Positions 46,996 to 60,247 of a DNA stretch of 64,000 bases are shown here, in pieces. The position numbers and the translations under genes were made by a program. A model generated the notes under the pieces. It did no database searches. It saw only the letters and a list, made by a program, of their open reading frames with translations, and was not told the DNA's origin. The DNA is from Chytriomyces cf. hyalinus JEL632 (lineage: Eukaryota; Chytridiomycota; Chytridiomycetes; Chytridiales; Chytriomycetaceae), in the NCBI GenBank assembly GCA_025435555.1, contig JAIWWG010000026.1, forward strand, positions 1 to 64,000, written 5' to 3'. Each line of letters begins with the position of its first letter. Within the stretch, counting starts at the first letter, position 1.

Positions 46996-49900
46996 ATGAC
47001 ATCGCTGACACACACGAAACCCGTCGCTGTTCTCCCGCTCAGCGGCGGTCGAGTCCTCTTCCCTGGCCTCGTCCTGCGCATGCAAATCAGCGTCTCAAGG
47101 GACTCTGATTCCATGGCCATCATCGACAACATCAGCAAACAGTTTACCCAAGCGGCCCTTGTGGCGTGCGTGCCGCTCTTGCAGGAGGAGGGTTCAAACG
47201 GTGCCAAGGAGCATGAAAAGGGTGATTTAAATGTGGATCCTAAGCGGCTGTTTGGGTTTGGCGTTGCTGCCAGGATTGTGTCGTTCAAGGCTGTGAATGG
47301 CGGGAAGGGAAAGGGTGGGAGGAGTTCAGCAGCTTCCAGCAGTAATCGAATTGTCTATGCAGTCGCTTTAGAAGGTGGGGACCTGGGTTTCTTTTTCTTA
47401 GGTTGCTGTTATTCACTGGCCCTTGGCATCACAGGGCTGCATCGGATCAAAATCGACGCGGTGGTGAAATCGGAACCGTTCTTGCAAGTTGCAGTGTCGC
47501 CGTTAGAAACTCTAGGTGGGTTGTCGCCGAACTTGAACGTTGTGATCCCAAAATCTGGCAGGCGAACACAAATGGAATGGCGAAGAGCGAGAGGGTATCG
47601 GGATACCGGCCTTGGATTGTCGAAGAATTAGAAAGGACGAATATCGCATCTTCGCTCCAGATCCCAACCCCCATGTGAAACACTTCCGACAGGGTTGATA
47701 CTAAACACACAAACCGTCTTCATCCAATCAAATCACTCGACCGGCAGATACACCCGAAACCCCCGAACTCAAAGCCCTGGGAACAACTCTCGCCCAATGT
47801 GGTCTTGAACTCACGGAGCTTCTCTCGCAACTGCAGCTGCCAACCCAAGTTCTTTCGCAACTACGAAAAACCATCAACGAAGCCACCGCAAGCCAGCTCG
47901 CTGATTTGCTTGCGTCCATGATCGATTTGAGCGTTGAAGAGAAATTGGATTTACTGGCGGAACGCGAAGGGGTTGCGAAACGTGTCGAGAAATGTGTCGA
48001 GCTTGTGACGCGGCAGATTCAAGTGCTCAAGATTTCTCAAAAGATTCAAACAAATGTCGAAAACAAGCTGGGAAAGCAGCAGCGCGAATACATTTTGAGG
48101 CAGCAGGTAGCTTTATTTCATAACCTTTTCCTGTGTTTTTTTTGGGGGACTGAAGAGTGGCATTTATTGTCAGCTGGAAGCAATTAAGAAAGAGCTGGGG
48201 GAGAATGATGGAGAATCGGGAGAATCATCTGCAGATCCCGAATTTGCTGCTCTCAAAAAACGCCTTGAAACGCTTCCACTACCCGAAGAAGCTGCGAAAA
48301 GCACCAAACGCGAACTCGGTCGACTCAAACGAATGCCTGCAAACATGCCTGAACATCAAATCATTCGAACATATTTGGAATGGATGAGTGAAATGCCGTG
48401 GGATGTTATGAGCGGCAGTGACAGCGTAGATGTGCAGAAAGCTAAAATGCAGCTGGATGCGGATCATTTTGGGATGGATGGTGTGAAAAAACGCGTGTTG
48501 GAGTACTTGGCTGTCGGGAAATTGAAAAAGGATTTGAAGGGACCGATTTTATGCCTCATTGGGTACGTTTATATGACTCCAGCAGTGTTTTTACTGAATA
48601 TTCTTTTCAGGCCACCTGGAGTCGGCAAAACGAGTCTCGGAAAGTCTGTCGCAAATGCGCTGGGCCGCAAATTTTACCGCATCTCTCTTGGAGGTGTTCG
48701 CGATGAAGCCGAAATCCGTGGCCACAGAAGGACGTATGTGGGTGCCTTGCCAGGTCTAATCATCCAAGCTATGCGTAAATGCGGTGTGAAAAACCCAGTC
48801 ATTCTCCTTGACGAAATCGACAAACTCACACGCGATGCACGTGGAGACCCTAGCGCAGCGTTGCTAGAAGTGTTGGACCCTGAACAAAACAATACCTTCA
48901 CGGACCACTACCTGAGCGTACCATTTGACCTGTCGCAGGTTTTGTTTATTGCCACAGCGAATGAAGCTGAAACCATCAGTGCACCGCTGATGGACCGAAT
49001 GGAAGTGATTCAAATCCCGGGATACACATTTGCTGAAAAAGTTTCAATCGCGCAAACGCATCTTTTGCCAAAACAAATCTCGACACACGGATTAGACGCC
49101 GTCGCAGTAAACATTCCACAAAACACGCTGATGCGCATGGCCACGGAATACACGCGCGAGAGCGGCGTACGCACGCTGAACCGCCACGTGGCCGCCGTCT
49201 GCCGTCATCTCGCCGTCGAATACGCACGCGCGATCGAGCGACACGCGTTGGACTCGTTCAATGGAACCGTGTCTCCAATGAAACTCGAAGAAATCTTGGG
49301 TCAACCTCACTTTGTATCTGAAGTGAGTGAGCGTGGGTTGAGTCCCGGCGTTGTTACGGGTCTTGCGTGGACTTCGGATGGAGCCGGGGGGTTGCTGTTT
49401 ATTGAGGCAATGAAAATGCCTGGAAAGGGGAAGCTTGTCTTGACGGGCAAGTTGGGCGACGTCATTAAGGAGAGTGCCACATTGGCAGTTTCTTGGATTC
49501 GCGCGAATGCGAGGAGGCTCGGTATTGTTGGTGCTGGTGGTCCAGGTGCAGATCTTTTGGATGGAATTGACGTGCATATTCACTTTCCTGCTGGCGCGAC
49601 CCCGAAAGATGGGCCAAGGTCTGTGGCATTGTACAAAAAATGTCAGTAACTGACTGGCGGTTGTTTGTTTTAGTGCTGGTGCTGCTATAGTCACGGCATT
49701 AGTGTCCTTATTCTTGGATCAGCCTGTGAGGCCTCATATTGCAATGTAAGACTGTTGCTATTTCCAAAACAACAACATAACAGCTTTCCCCCTATACAGG
49801 ACCGGAGAAATGACATTACGAGGGCAAGTTTGCCCCGTCGGAGGAATCAAAGAAAAAGTACTCGCTGCGCATCGAGGCGGAGTCCAACGCGTGTTGTTAC

Positions 49901-50064
49901 CTGAACGAAACCGAAAAGACGTGGATGAGATTCCTTCCGACGTGCGAAACTCGATGGACATCTGTTTTGTTAAAACAATGGAAGAAGTGCTTGGTCTGGC
50001 GTTTGAGGACGGTGTATTGGGGTCACGGGATGGAGTGAAGGTTGTGTATGAGAGCAAGTTGTGA
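46996..50064 (+). CDS. Peroxisomal Lon protease
   Basis: Seven exons: 46996-47374, 47435-47515, 47748-48106, 48174-48562, 48611-49618, 49674-49745, 49800-50064 (850 residues). It is an ATP-dependent protease and chaperone of the peroxisome matrix. The Lon N-domain starts at [16 protein letters not shown]. The AAA+ part has Walker A GPPGVGKT (its first Gly split by intron 4) and Walker B ILLDEID. In the protease domain the catalytic Ser lies in GPSAG, its codon split by intron 5, and the catalytic Lys in GGIKEK. The last residues are SKL, a PTS1 signal, and there is no mitochondrial presequence, which separates it from Pim1. Intron 2 (47516-47747) is unusually long. Confidence 0.93.
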
Positions 50065-50304
50065 AATAAAAACGAACGGATAATTCAGTTTTTGATTCAT
50101 AAGCGTGTTGATACAGACACCGCTTTTGGTCAGTCATTCAACATCAAAATCAAAGTCATGTAATACCCCCAAAAGATACAAACAAAACAAAAAACGCATA
50201 ATCCGCATAATCCGCATATTAGAAGAAAAATATAGAGGCCCGTCCTCCCCTTTACCCATCGCATCCCATCCCGTCAACCCATCCATCCATCCATTCAACA
50301 CCCC

Positions 50305-51983
<1,679 letters not shown>

Positions 51984-52301
51984 TCTGGGTAGCTGCTGCT
52001 GGGATCCCTGTCTGTGAGATGATATTTTTTTTATGTTGTTAAATTTAGCTTGATCACAGATGGCTAAGCGCGTGCCCCACTTTGTCAACAACAACACTCA
52101 CAAGCGCAACACGCACATCTGAATAAATAGTTGCATTTACTGTTGCATTTTACACAAGTTGTCTGCCGTTGAACAAAAGACAAAGACGCGCATGCGCCGT
52201 TGAAGTTGTGGCTGAATACACTGCGCCTGTCGTGAGACCCTTCCACGTGCGCTGCGCTGCTGGGTTCAGGAACAGGGACATATCTCTCCCACGACCATCA
52301 C
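51984..52301. other. Intergenic, about 320 bases
   Basis: Upstream of the CDF gene and downstream of the Rrg7-like gene, both on the minus strand. The frame of the CDF gene stays open to about 52097 without an ATG. Nothing else is supported. Confidence 0.45.
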
Positions 52302-52772
52302 TCAACCCATGCTCTCTCCGTCATAATCAACGGCATCCATCTCAAACGAAAGCAGCAGGATTGGATAAGCGCTGCTTCTGGCAGCAAGCAGGGATGCATT
52401 CGACAGTTTGAAGCGTGTTGCCAGAACAGCGAGAGTGTCGCGTGGCTGTCGTCCAATCACGCCCTCCAACTCACGCAGGTTGACTGGCCCAGTCCCAGAG
52501 TGTTTAACGTATTTACACTGGACAATTGTGTTGATATTGGTACTCTTGATGCCTGGATTGATGATGTTCGTAGTGACGATGGGATTCGCATGGGATATAC
52601 TGGACTCTCTCAATGTGCAAGAAGGCAGCCGCATCACTGCTCGCAGGTCAATTCCCCCGTCGCCCTTCCCTCCAACTCGTTCCACGTTCAGGAAGCCCAT
52701 CGACTGAAGCACTCTTCCTGTCGCGATTTCAAAGGCAGTTCCAACGGCTGCAGTTGTGGGTTTCCTGATCAT
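52302..52772 (-). CDS. Rrg7-like protein, Mrr/PD-(D/E)XK nuclease fold
   Basis: Single exon, 156 residues. The order of motifs fits the restriction-endonuclease-like fold: GTAFEIATGRVLQSMGF with a helix Glu, GGKGDGGIDL with the metal-binding Asp, and IVQCKY as the Q-x-K strand. Fungal mitochondrial proteins of the Rrg7 group (needed for respiratory growth) carry this domain. No clear presequence is present; the start ATG is only seven residues before the domain, so an upstream exon is possible. It may bind or cut DNA in mitochondria, but nuclease activity is not established for the group. Its ATG is only 65 bases from the divergent p47 gene. Confidence 0.8.
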   Translation of the reverse strand: MIRKPTTAAVGTAFEIATGRVLQSMGFLNVERVGGKGDGGIDLRAVMRLPSCTLRESSISHANPIVTTNIINPGIKSTNINTIVQCKYVKHSGTGPVNLRELEGVIGRQPRDTLAVLATRFKLSNASLLAARSSAYPILLLSFEMDAVDYDGESMG

Positions 52773-52837
52773 ATTTCATCTGTTTCAATTTTAAAGTTCG
52801 TTTACTCACTAATAATATTTATAACAACAAAATATCC

Positions 52838-53961
52838 ATGTCCAACATACGCGGCCTCTCCGACTTTACAAACAGCAACAAGGGCAAGGGCAACGACTCC
52901 GACTCGGACGACGATGACAAACCACAGCAGTTCTTTGCTGGCGGCGAAAAGAGCGGCGTCGCCATTCAGGGTCCTCCAAAGGGCAAGAACTTGGTCAAGG
53001 ATATTATGGGCAAGGCTGCGAATGCAGACTCGTGAGTGTGGTATTTTGAAGTCTCGTTTCTATTCTTTAGCTCTAACCTCACGCAAATTGATTCGGTACA
53101 GCCAGGAAACACAGCAGACACCCTCGCACTTTTCGGGTTCTGGACACCGCCTTGGAACTGAAAATGATGAACCATCTTCAAGCTCATCCTCTGCTGCTGC
53201 CCAACAACCCCAACAGCAGACACAACGCCAGGAACTCCACGAACCTGTCGAGCGCCGTCTAACATTCTGGCAAGACGGTTTTACTGTCGAATTTGGTGCT
53301 TTGATGCGGTACGATGATCCAGCCAACGAAGCATTGTTGCAAGCAATCAACAATGGTACTGCGCCTTTATCGCTGTTGAATGTGCTGCCAGGGCAGCAAG
53401 TGACTGTAAATATTGAGGAGCATTTGTCTGAGCCCTGGACCAAAGAGGCTGCCGACAAGTACGCCAAAAACAGCAAGCCGGCTGGATCCAAAGAAGCAAA
53501 AATGAAGGCGTTTTCTGGCGCGGGACATCGATTGGGAAGCGAAGTACCCGCAGAAAGTTCGTCAGCACTTCCTGGAGGATTCCCATCTTCTTCATCTTCA
53601 TCAAGCTCCGCAGCACCTCCACCAGCCGTATCAGCAGCAATTTCTGTCGATCCAAATGCTCCCACCACGAGTATCCAAATTCGTTTGGCGGATGGAACGC
53701 GTCTTGTCGCTCGCATGAACCATACGCACACTGTTGGAGACTTGAGATCCTTTGTTCAGGCGTTAGTTCCAGACTTTTCTTCTTTTTTCTCTTAATTTCG
53801 AATCGGGCTATCTGAACATGGTTTTCCTTTTCAGCTCGAGGCCAGGACAAGGTGCTTTTGCTATCATGACGACGTTTCCGAACCGGGATTTGACAGAGGA
53901 TGGAGTTTCTTTGAAAGAGGCTGGATTGCTGAATGCGGTGGTTGTGCAGAGAATGCTCTGA
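52838..53961 (+). CDS. p47/Shp1-type UBX adaptor of Cdc48, without UBA
   Basis: Exons 52838-53031, 53102-53761 and 53835-53961 (326 residues). It links the AAA ATPase Cdc48/p97 to membrane fusion and phosphatase tasks. It begins with the IRGLSDF and PQQFFAGGEKSG segments, and has SGSGHRLG-type linkers. The SEP domain starts at RRLTFWQDGFTVEFG and ends at VNIEEH. The UBX domain runs from TSIQIRLADGTRLVARMNHTHTVGDL to LLNAVVVQRML at the end. Shp1 and p47 have an N-terminal UBA domain that is absent here, as in the vertebrate p37 type. Intron 2 splits the UBX domain. Confidence 0.93.
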
Positions 53962-54125
53962 CGGGGGGATCGTGTGAAGCAGGGGCACATGCATAAACAA
54001 GGAGTATATTTTACGGTTTAACGAGAAGCTATTGGTGTTTATTTTTAATGAAAGTGTCCCCCGTTGCCGCCTTTCGAGAAATGCGGACGCTTGATTCAAA
54101 GAAATGCGATGTAATTGCCACCTCC

Positions 54126-54457
54126 TCAAGACTCTTCCTCGGTCTCATCATCCTCATTGTCCCGATCACGTTTCGAAATAGAGGGTGCCATGCGCGGAGT
54201 GACGAGAACAGGCGTGTTTGCAAGAACGAATTCGGGTTTCTTTGTGAGTTTGTAACCGTTTGCGATGGCCATTCTGACTGCCATTGGGCGGCTGATGATG
54301 CAAGAGTCCGTTGAGTGTGCATGAGTTGGATGGTGTCAGTGGATGAGAGAAGGGGTCAACTCAACGAAGTCAGTCTGCCCAGCGTGTCCTTGTCGATGCC
54401 GTTGCCGCTGTTGCCGGCGTGATCAAGCTGTGTCTGTTTGACCTTCTTGAACTCCAT
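54126..54457 (-). CDS. Small conserved-looking protein with acidic tail
   Basis: Two exons, 54457-54366 and 54291-54126, give 85 residues; the donor GTTGAG and acceptor CATCAG keep the frame (codon TC|C). The protein begins MEFKKVKQTQ, has a middle RPMAVRMAIANGYKLTKKPE that could form an amphipathic helix, and ends with RDNEDDETEEES. It was missed by simple ORF length because both exons are short. I do not recognise the family. A charged acidic end of this kind is common in nuclear proteins. It sits between the p47 gene and the regulator gene. Confidence 0.5.
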
Positions 54458-54524
54458 CTCAAATATTTAGAGATTAAAGCGAGTAAATAAAGTGGGAAAT
54501 ATTTTTAAACAATAAAGCGCAACA

Positions 54525-56827
54525 ATGGTGCGCCCGAATCCGTGCAACACTTGCCGCATCAACAGCCGCAAATGCGACCAGAACCAGCCATGCGGCAACT
54601 GCGTCAAGTCCAGAGTCGCCCATTGCGTGTACGACGTCTCGCCAAAGACACCGCCACGGCCCTCGTGCGCGCGATGCCGCTCCTTCCACAAGAAGTGTGA
54701 TCTCGTTGCCCCAAGTTGTGGCAGATGCTTCAAGGCGTATGCTGACTGCGTGTATCCGCCGGCAATGAATACGCCCGAGAGGGCTCGCCAGGACATGTCC
54801 GATTCCAGCAAAGAGGCAACAAGTCAAGCCCAGAATGCATTTTACGAGACGATTCAACCGACACTGCTTCTCAAGATTGTGGACGCTGCCACCGTCGTCG
54901 AGGACATGGTGCCAAGCGTGCGAGAGGCCGCGCATGCAACGAGTCTCGTGGATCCGGACTTTCTGCCGACGCTGCAGGACTACTACCTCGTTGCGCGGTA
55001 CATCCAGAGCAACAAGATCTCGCCCGAAGTCGGTTGCGACATTGATTTGTCAACATTCCTGAGCGACTTTTTCATCGAGCCACCTCCCCTGCGGTATTAA
55101 CAAAAAAGGCTCTTAATTAATTCCCACTTACATCTCCACTTTTCTTCGTTCCAACCAAACCCTTGTCTTCTTTTTCTCAATTGTTTGACTCACCTTTTTG
55201 TTTGCAGAATGGTTCTCTGCGCGCATGCCGCGAAGGCTTTTCATCACGAGCTGTCGAATGATACAGTCTATTCGTACTACCGACGCGCGCGAAAGACTGT
55301 CAGTCAGTTCATGGACAAACCTTCTCTGCGAATGGTGCAGGCGCTATTGTTTCTCGTCCAGATTTCAGATGGTACGAACAAATACTATGGCTTGGCTGAA
55401 GGCTAACCTTTCAACCTAAAAAGGTACGGGGCAATCCGAATTTGCAGACTTGATATTTCGGTATACCATTGAAATGCTGCTGTCGCTGCGAATGGATTTG
55501 GATCCGGATCACGCATTCTGGAGAGCAACTTCGAATTTGACCGAGATTCAAAAAGAGGAACATCGACGGATTTTTTGGCGATGCGCATTCTGGATTAAGC
55601 GTGAGAATTTTCTGTTCGGACTTAACCTTGACTCATTTCGAATCAATCTCGCTAGTGCGAAGCACATTTGGTCAAATCACACAACCGTATGTCCTCGACG
55701 TGAATCAGGTTCAACTACCTCGAAATTTGCAACGAGGACCTTTCACTGTTCTTGCGGCAGGATCGGACTTTGTTGTCAATGCTCGTAGAATCCACACCAA
55801 AATACCGTCATCCATTCACGAAATGATTGTCTCGCATGAACTTATTGAGCTGAATGCTCACTTGATGGGACTTATGGCAGGCATCCCGGCTCCCATGATC
55901 CTCATATCCACTCGCGAGACTCCTCTCGATCAGCAATTTAAAATATTCACGAACCAACTCATGCACCTTGATGGTGTATCGCAGTTTAACATCATCACGC
56001 TATCCCTTGGTTATTTTAGTTCAGTTTGTTTGACGCATCGTCCACGCATGTATTTGACCGCGTTCCTGCCGTCGGGATCGTTCTACCGTACGTCACCGCA
56101 GTATGCATCCGAATTGATATCCTCACTCGCGCAATCTGTCGATACGGCGCAACATATTGGTCGAGTCTTCATGTTCATCCTTCTCGCAACACAAGAGTAC
56201 AACCTCAAAACAAACCTATCCACCATATTCCAACCGACATTCGACATACCCAAACTCTTCCCTCCCAGTTTCTGGACCTGGGGTTGCGCTATCGGGATTT
56301 TTGAATGCTCAATTTCTCTCTGGTTCGCTCTCTGCAAAGTCCCTCCTGAATGGAAACACAGAATTGGGTTTGACGAAACTGCTGCGAAACTGAGTCTGCT
56401 CATATTTCGCGAGTTTGTGGACTTGGTGCAGTTGAATTTACGCGGTGGAAGCGAATCTGTCCCCACACATTCAAACAGCGCGTCGCCGAACCCAATCAAT
56501 GATCCTGATGCCACACCGACCGTTATTTCCCCGATTGTCACGTGTATCCATGCTATGGTTTCTGAAGTGTTTGAATTACAAATTTTCGAAGCATCGCGCG
56601 AATCCACACCTTCGTCGACGACAACAAATACGGAGCCACTTGAACTCTCGATGACGGTCCTCTCGCTCACTGAGAAGGGCGAGTTGAAGCCAATTCGTAC
56701 GCAAGAGTCGCCGTATGCAATGATGGGACTTCTTGGGGTAGAAGTAAAAGGTGGGATTCGATGGCGTGCAGGGTATGAGAGGGGGTGGAGGCATTTTTGG
56801 AGGAATTTGCATTTGATGGAGAGATAG
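54525..56827 (+). CDS. Transcription factor with two Zn2Cys6 clusters
   Basis: Exons 54525-55093, 55208-55371, 55424-55600 and 55656-56827 (693 residues). Right at the N-terminus are two six-Cys patterns in a row: CNTCRINSRKCDQNQPCGNC..C at residues 7-34 and CARCRSFHKKCDLVAPSCGRC..C at about 48-76. Each fits a binuclear zinc cluster, the DNA-binding unit of fungal regulators. The middle contains a fungal-specific regulatory domain (exons 2-3, MVQALLFLVQISDGTGQSE). The remaining part is helical. The linker and the dimerising coiled coil usual after a single cluster are not evident. A decayed copy of its 3' part follows at 59.6 kb. The target genes are unknown. Confidence 0.85.
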
Positions 56828-56946
56828 ATTTTATGACTGCGGTTTTTTTTTAGAATTAACGGTGTGGGGTTGGGATGTAGAATGATGGACCTCTCTGGGA
56901 CTTTATATATTATCAAGTAAAGGGATCATTTATATATTTTTAACGC

Positions 56947-57130
56947 CTGCGCTGGGTGTGGACGAAACATTTTTCAACGAAGTGTGCGACTCCTTCAAGC
57001 TCTCCTGTCGAATCACGTCCACCGAGCTTGTCAATTCCGAAGACGTGGGCAACCAAATCATCGCATGGGGGTATACCACGATGTTATTGTGCGTGTGCAG
57101 TGGCCAACGCGCAAGTTTTCGAAGATGCTC
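56947..57130 (+). other. Segment shared with 24527-24700 (inverted)
   Basis: Lies between the regulator and the coiled-coil gene. It aligns with the reverse strand at 24.5-24.7 kb (see that entry). The reverse strand is open here for about 80 codons (HTHNNIVVYPHAMIW), but indels in the other copy argue against a shared coding frame. Confidence 0.6.
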
Positions 57131-57441
57131 GGGAAAAAAATTGGGATTTTCGGATTTACAAATCAGACAAACAAACAAGAAAAAGGCGCGTTTTTACCAT
57201 GCTTTAAACTCTGACCTTAATCTGAAGAAAGTTTCATCAAAAAAGAATTGTCAGAAAAACCAGCGCTCCACATCTGAGACCACCGCTCCACTGACACAAG
57301 ATCCCCACGCGCACAAACCATCTTACAAAAGGTGTCGACTGTTTTTCGTTGTGTTTTTGACTCTTGGCTTTTTGATTGCTGACTCGATCAACGGTTCGTC
57401 GGCAGCTCCCACACTTCTGAAGCCAAAAACAACTCTAAAAC

Positions 57442-59242
57442 ATGAGCTTCAAAATTGCCAAAGAGCACCTCCGAAACTACCAACGTCAAGTGCGAGAGCT
57501 GGCTCGCGAAAAAAGAGAATTGGAAACGACGCGTTTCAAACTGGAACAAATCGAACGGCAACAGGCCGAAAGGGAGCTTGCGCTGCAAAGCCTGGCCAAA
57601 GAATTGGAGAAAAAGCAGCGTGAGCAAGAGAAAACTGCTCAGCAGCAGTACGAGGTTGAAGTTCAGCAGCGAGAGACGGAACGCCGACAATCTGAGACGG
57701 CAGCCAAGCAGTTCCGTATCGCTGGCATACAAAAAAAATCTCGCCGCTTGTGTTTTAGGGCCATGTCCGCTGAGTTGCCTCCGCTGTTTCCAGCCACCCC
57801 AAATATTTGCGTGGATGAGGTATTTATTGTCAACTAACACGACTGTTGTCATTGCAAACCTTATACACTGACCTTCCTCCATCCCACCACAGGTCTCCGA
57901 AAGCGATCAAGTCAGCTCAGCGACATTGATCGATTCCAGCGTGGCAGAGGACACATTGACGCCTGCCGCTGATGCTCCTGTTGCTGTTGCTCCCACCGTT
58001 GCTGCTCCTGCCGCTGCCGCCGGTAAGATACGCAATTTAAGAGAGATACACATCTAACAATAGTTATACTCCATTTCAACCGCACTGTCAAAGAAGTTGA
58101 CAACACGAACACTGGGTCGCTTCCAGGCGCGCTCATCACACTCAAAGAAGGTTACAAAAAGGCAATTGCCGTCTGCCACCTACTTGGATCAAAACTGAAC
58201 GTGTTTGGAAAGGTGTGGACATTGCCAGGTTGAAGTTTTGTGCAACTGAAACGCGTCTATTTTAGACGGCACGCTCAGTCGACAGCTTTTATCCAGGGGA
58301 AGCAATTAGTCAATCACCCATTTGCCTGAGGGAGCTTACTGAGGAAGAGACAGTTGCGTGGGACGCTGTGATGGCGCTATGCAACAGGTTGATTAGTTTT
58401 GGTTTGCCAGTTCTATTTGAGTTAACATTCATCGATCAACAGTCTCGATTCCACAACCATATCCAGACTCAGCCACGATAAGGCTGCTATTTTCAAGCAT
58501 GTGGAGTCTGAAGTTTTGAATGATATTGACCACTGCGTCAGGTTTCTGATGGGGCAGTCAGACAAACGTCAGTGCAATTTCACTCATCTCACATCAATCT
58601 CACCTTCTTTTCTTTTTGTCTTTTGGGTTCCTTTAGAATTTAAATCCGCGCTGCAGTGGTTCCGTGTGCCGCCACCTCCAGCTGACCTCCAACGTCTGAC
58701 AGCTCAGGGATTTGAAATGTACGCAACGGAGGCAAGCAAAAGAGGTCAAGTTTTGCCGCCGAACCTGGTCGCAACTTTCCTAAAGCGGCTGTTACGGAAA
58801 GTACATGCTGGTGTTATCACACCAAGCATGCAAGCAGCCATTGCCAAGATGCAGCCGTCTGAAGCAAACGGTAAGCAAGCCTACTTCTTGCTGTAAAGGT
58901 TGAGTTTAAACGTTCTCTCCAGTCGCTACCATTGCGCAGTTGCTGAGGCTGAACGGTGGTCGGCACCATATTGTTCTCGACATGGCGCGTTTGGCAAGCA
59001 GGATACTGCAAGTGGACGCTGCGCTGTCAGTTGAGCTGGCAGTTGTGATGCCCCTCACAAATGTGGGTGTCAGTGATGCATATGCTGAACTAATGGCCAA
59101 AAAAGCCATGCAAGTTCAGGCATGCGGAGATGCTGAGCGTGATGCGAGGGATGCAGCAGTTATGAAGGAAATGACGGAGGGCCTGACGAAGTGGAATGAA
59201 GTTGTTGGGTGGATGTACTTGCACCCAGAACTGCTCGTTTAA
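57442..59242 (+). CDS. Coiled-coil protein of unknown function
   Basis: Seven exons: 57442-57819, 57893-58022, 58094-58212, 58266-58387, 58443-58567, 58637-58870, 58923-59242 (475 residues), all in phase. Residues 5-110 form a long Gln/Glu/Arg-rich coiled coil (LRNYQRQVRELAREKRELE, QQAERELALQSLAKELEKK). A Pro/Ala linker follows (exon 2). The C-terminal 280 residues look globular and helical: HVESEVLNDIDHCVRFLMGQ, FKSALQWFRVPPPPADL, LRLNGGRHHIVLDMARLASR and KWNEVVGWMYLHPELL at the end. No family was recognised. A shortened paralogue is at 22.4-24.1 kb on the other strand. Confidence 0.75.
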
Positions 59243-59564
59243 TCTCGCCTACCCAGTCACTTCTTCCTCCCTCTTTTATACACCTTAATGTCTTCCCCTA
59301 TTTCTTCAGTTTATATATTTTTTTTCGTTCATTCTGTTTCCATTCTGTTTCCATTCTTTTCCGTGGTTTCCTTCTCTTCTCTTTTATTTTATTTTGTTTC
59401 ATTTTATGGCATCTCTTTCCTTTCTTTCCTTCTACTTCTGTTTTATTTGTTTTATTTTCTTACGCGTGCCAACGGCCCGAATTCGATCTTCCGGAACCTC
59501 GGGAGGGCCGCGTAGGGCCGCGTAAAGCCCCATCATCCATCACAGCAACGCTCATTCTGAATCG

Positions 59565-60090
59565 AATGTGAGAATCTGTTCAAACTTGCGCGACTTGATC
59601 TTGACTAACTTTCGAAACCTGTAAATTTCGTAGAGTACCCTCAAATCACACCACCGTAAATCCTAAAAATGAAGCAGGCTCAACTGCCTCGAGATCTGTA
59701 AAACCTTTCACAGTTCTTGCAGCTGGCCCAGACTCTGTAGACAATGCCCGCAGAATCCTACCAAAACTACTGTCCTCCATTCGCAAAATGATTGTCTCGC
59801 ATGAACTTATTGAGCTAAATACTCACTCGACGGGACTTATGACATGTTATCAGCTCCCATGATTCTCTATCCACTCGCTAGACCTCTCTCAACCAGCAAA
59901 TTAAAATATTCAAAACCAGTTGATGGTATCAGTTAAATATCATCACGTAGCCCCTTTACAATTCCATTTCGGTTTATTTCCTGCCGCCTGGAGCGTTCTA
60001 CCTTACGTCGTCGCTAGCATTCTACCCGATGTTCATGAAGCTTGCCAGCTGTTGCATACTTCTTGTCGCAGCGTCAATGCCGTGCCAGCC
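59565..60090 (+). pseudogene. Decayed copy of the Zn2Cys6 regulator 3' part
   Basis: Aligns with 55597-56100 of the regulator, beginning inside its third intron (GTGAGAAT) and running through exon 4. Landmarks are TTTCACAGTTCTTGCAGCTGG, AATGATTGTCTCGCATGAAC and TTATTGAGCT, GGGACTTATG and the TATCATCACG part. Stops and indels break the frame (for example AAATCCTAAAAATGA). The zinc clusters have no copy here. Confidence 0.9.
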
Positions 60091-60247
60091 AGGATGATGG
60101 TCTGATTTTTTTTTCTCGGTATTACTGGACATGGGGGCTTGACTATATCTCAGCATTCTCTCATGAGTGCGGAAGAAGAATAATAAAGTTTAAAATTCCG
60201 ACATAATTAATATTGCCCGGCACGCCTTTCACCAAAAATTATCCGAA
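60091..60247. other. Short spacer before the CNNM gene
   Basis: AT-rich, with an AATAATAAAG element at 60178-60187. No gene is supported. Confidence 0.4.

Noticed and set aside
47403-47678. Open frame with WVVAELER and WIVEELER
   Set aside because: It overlaps Lon exon 2 in another frame and mostly fills the long intron; no start or splice context was convincing.
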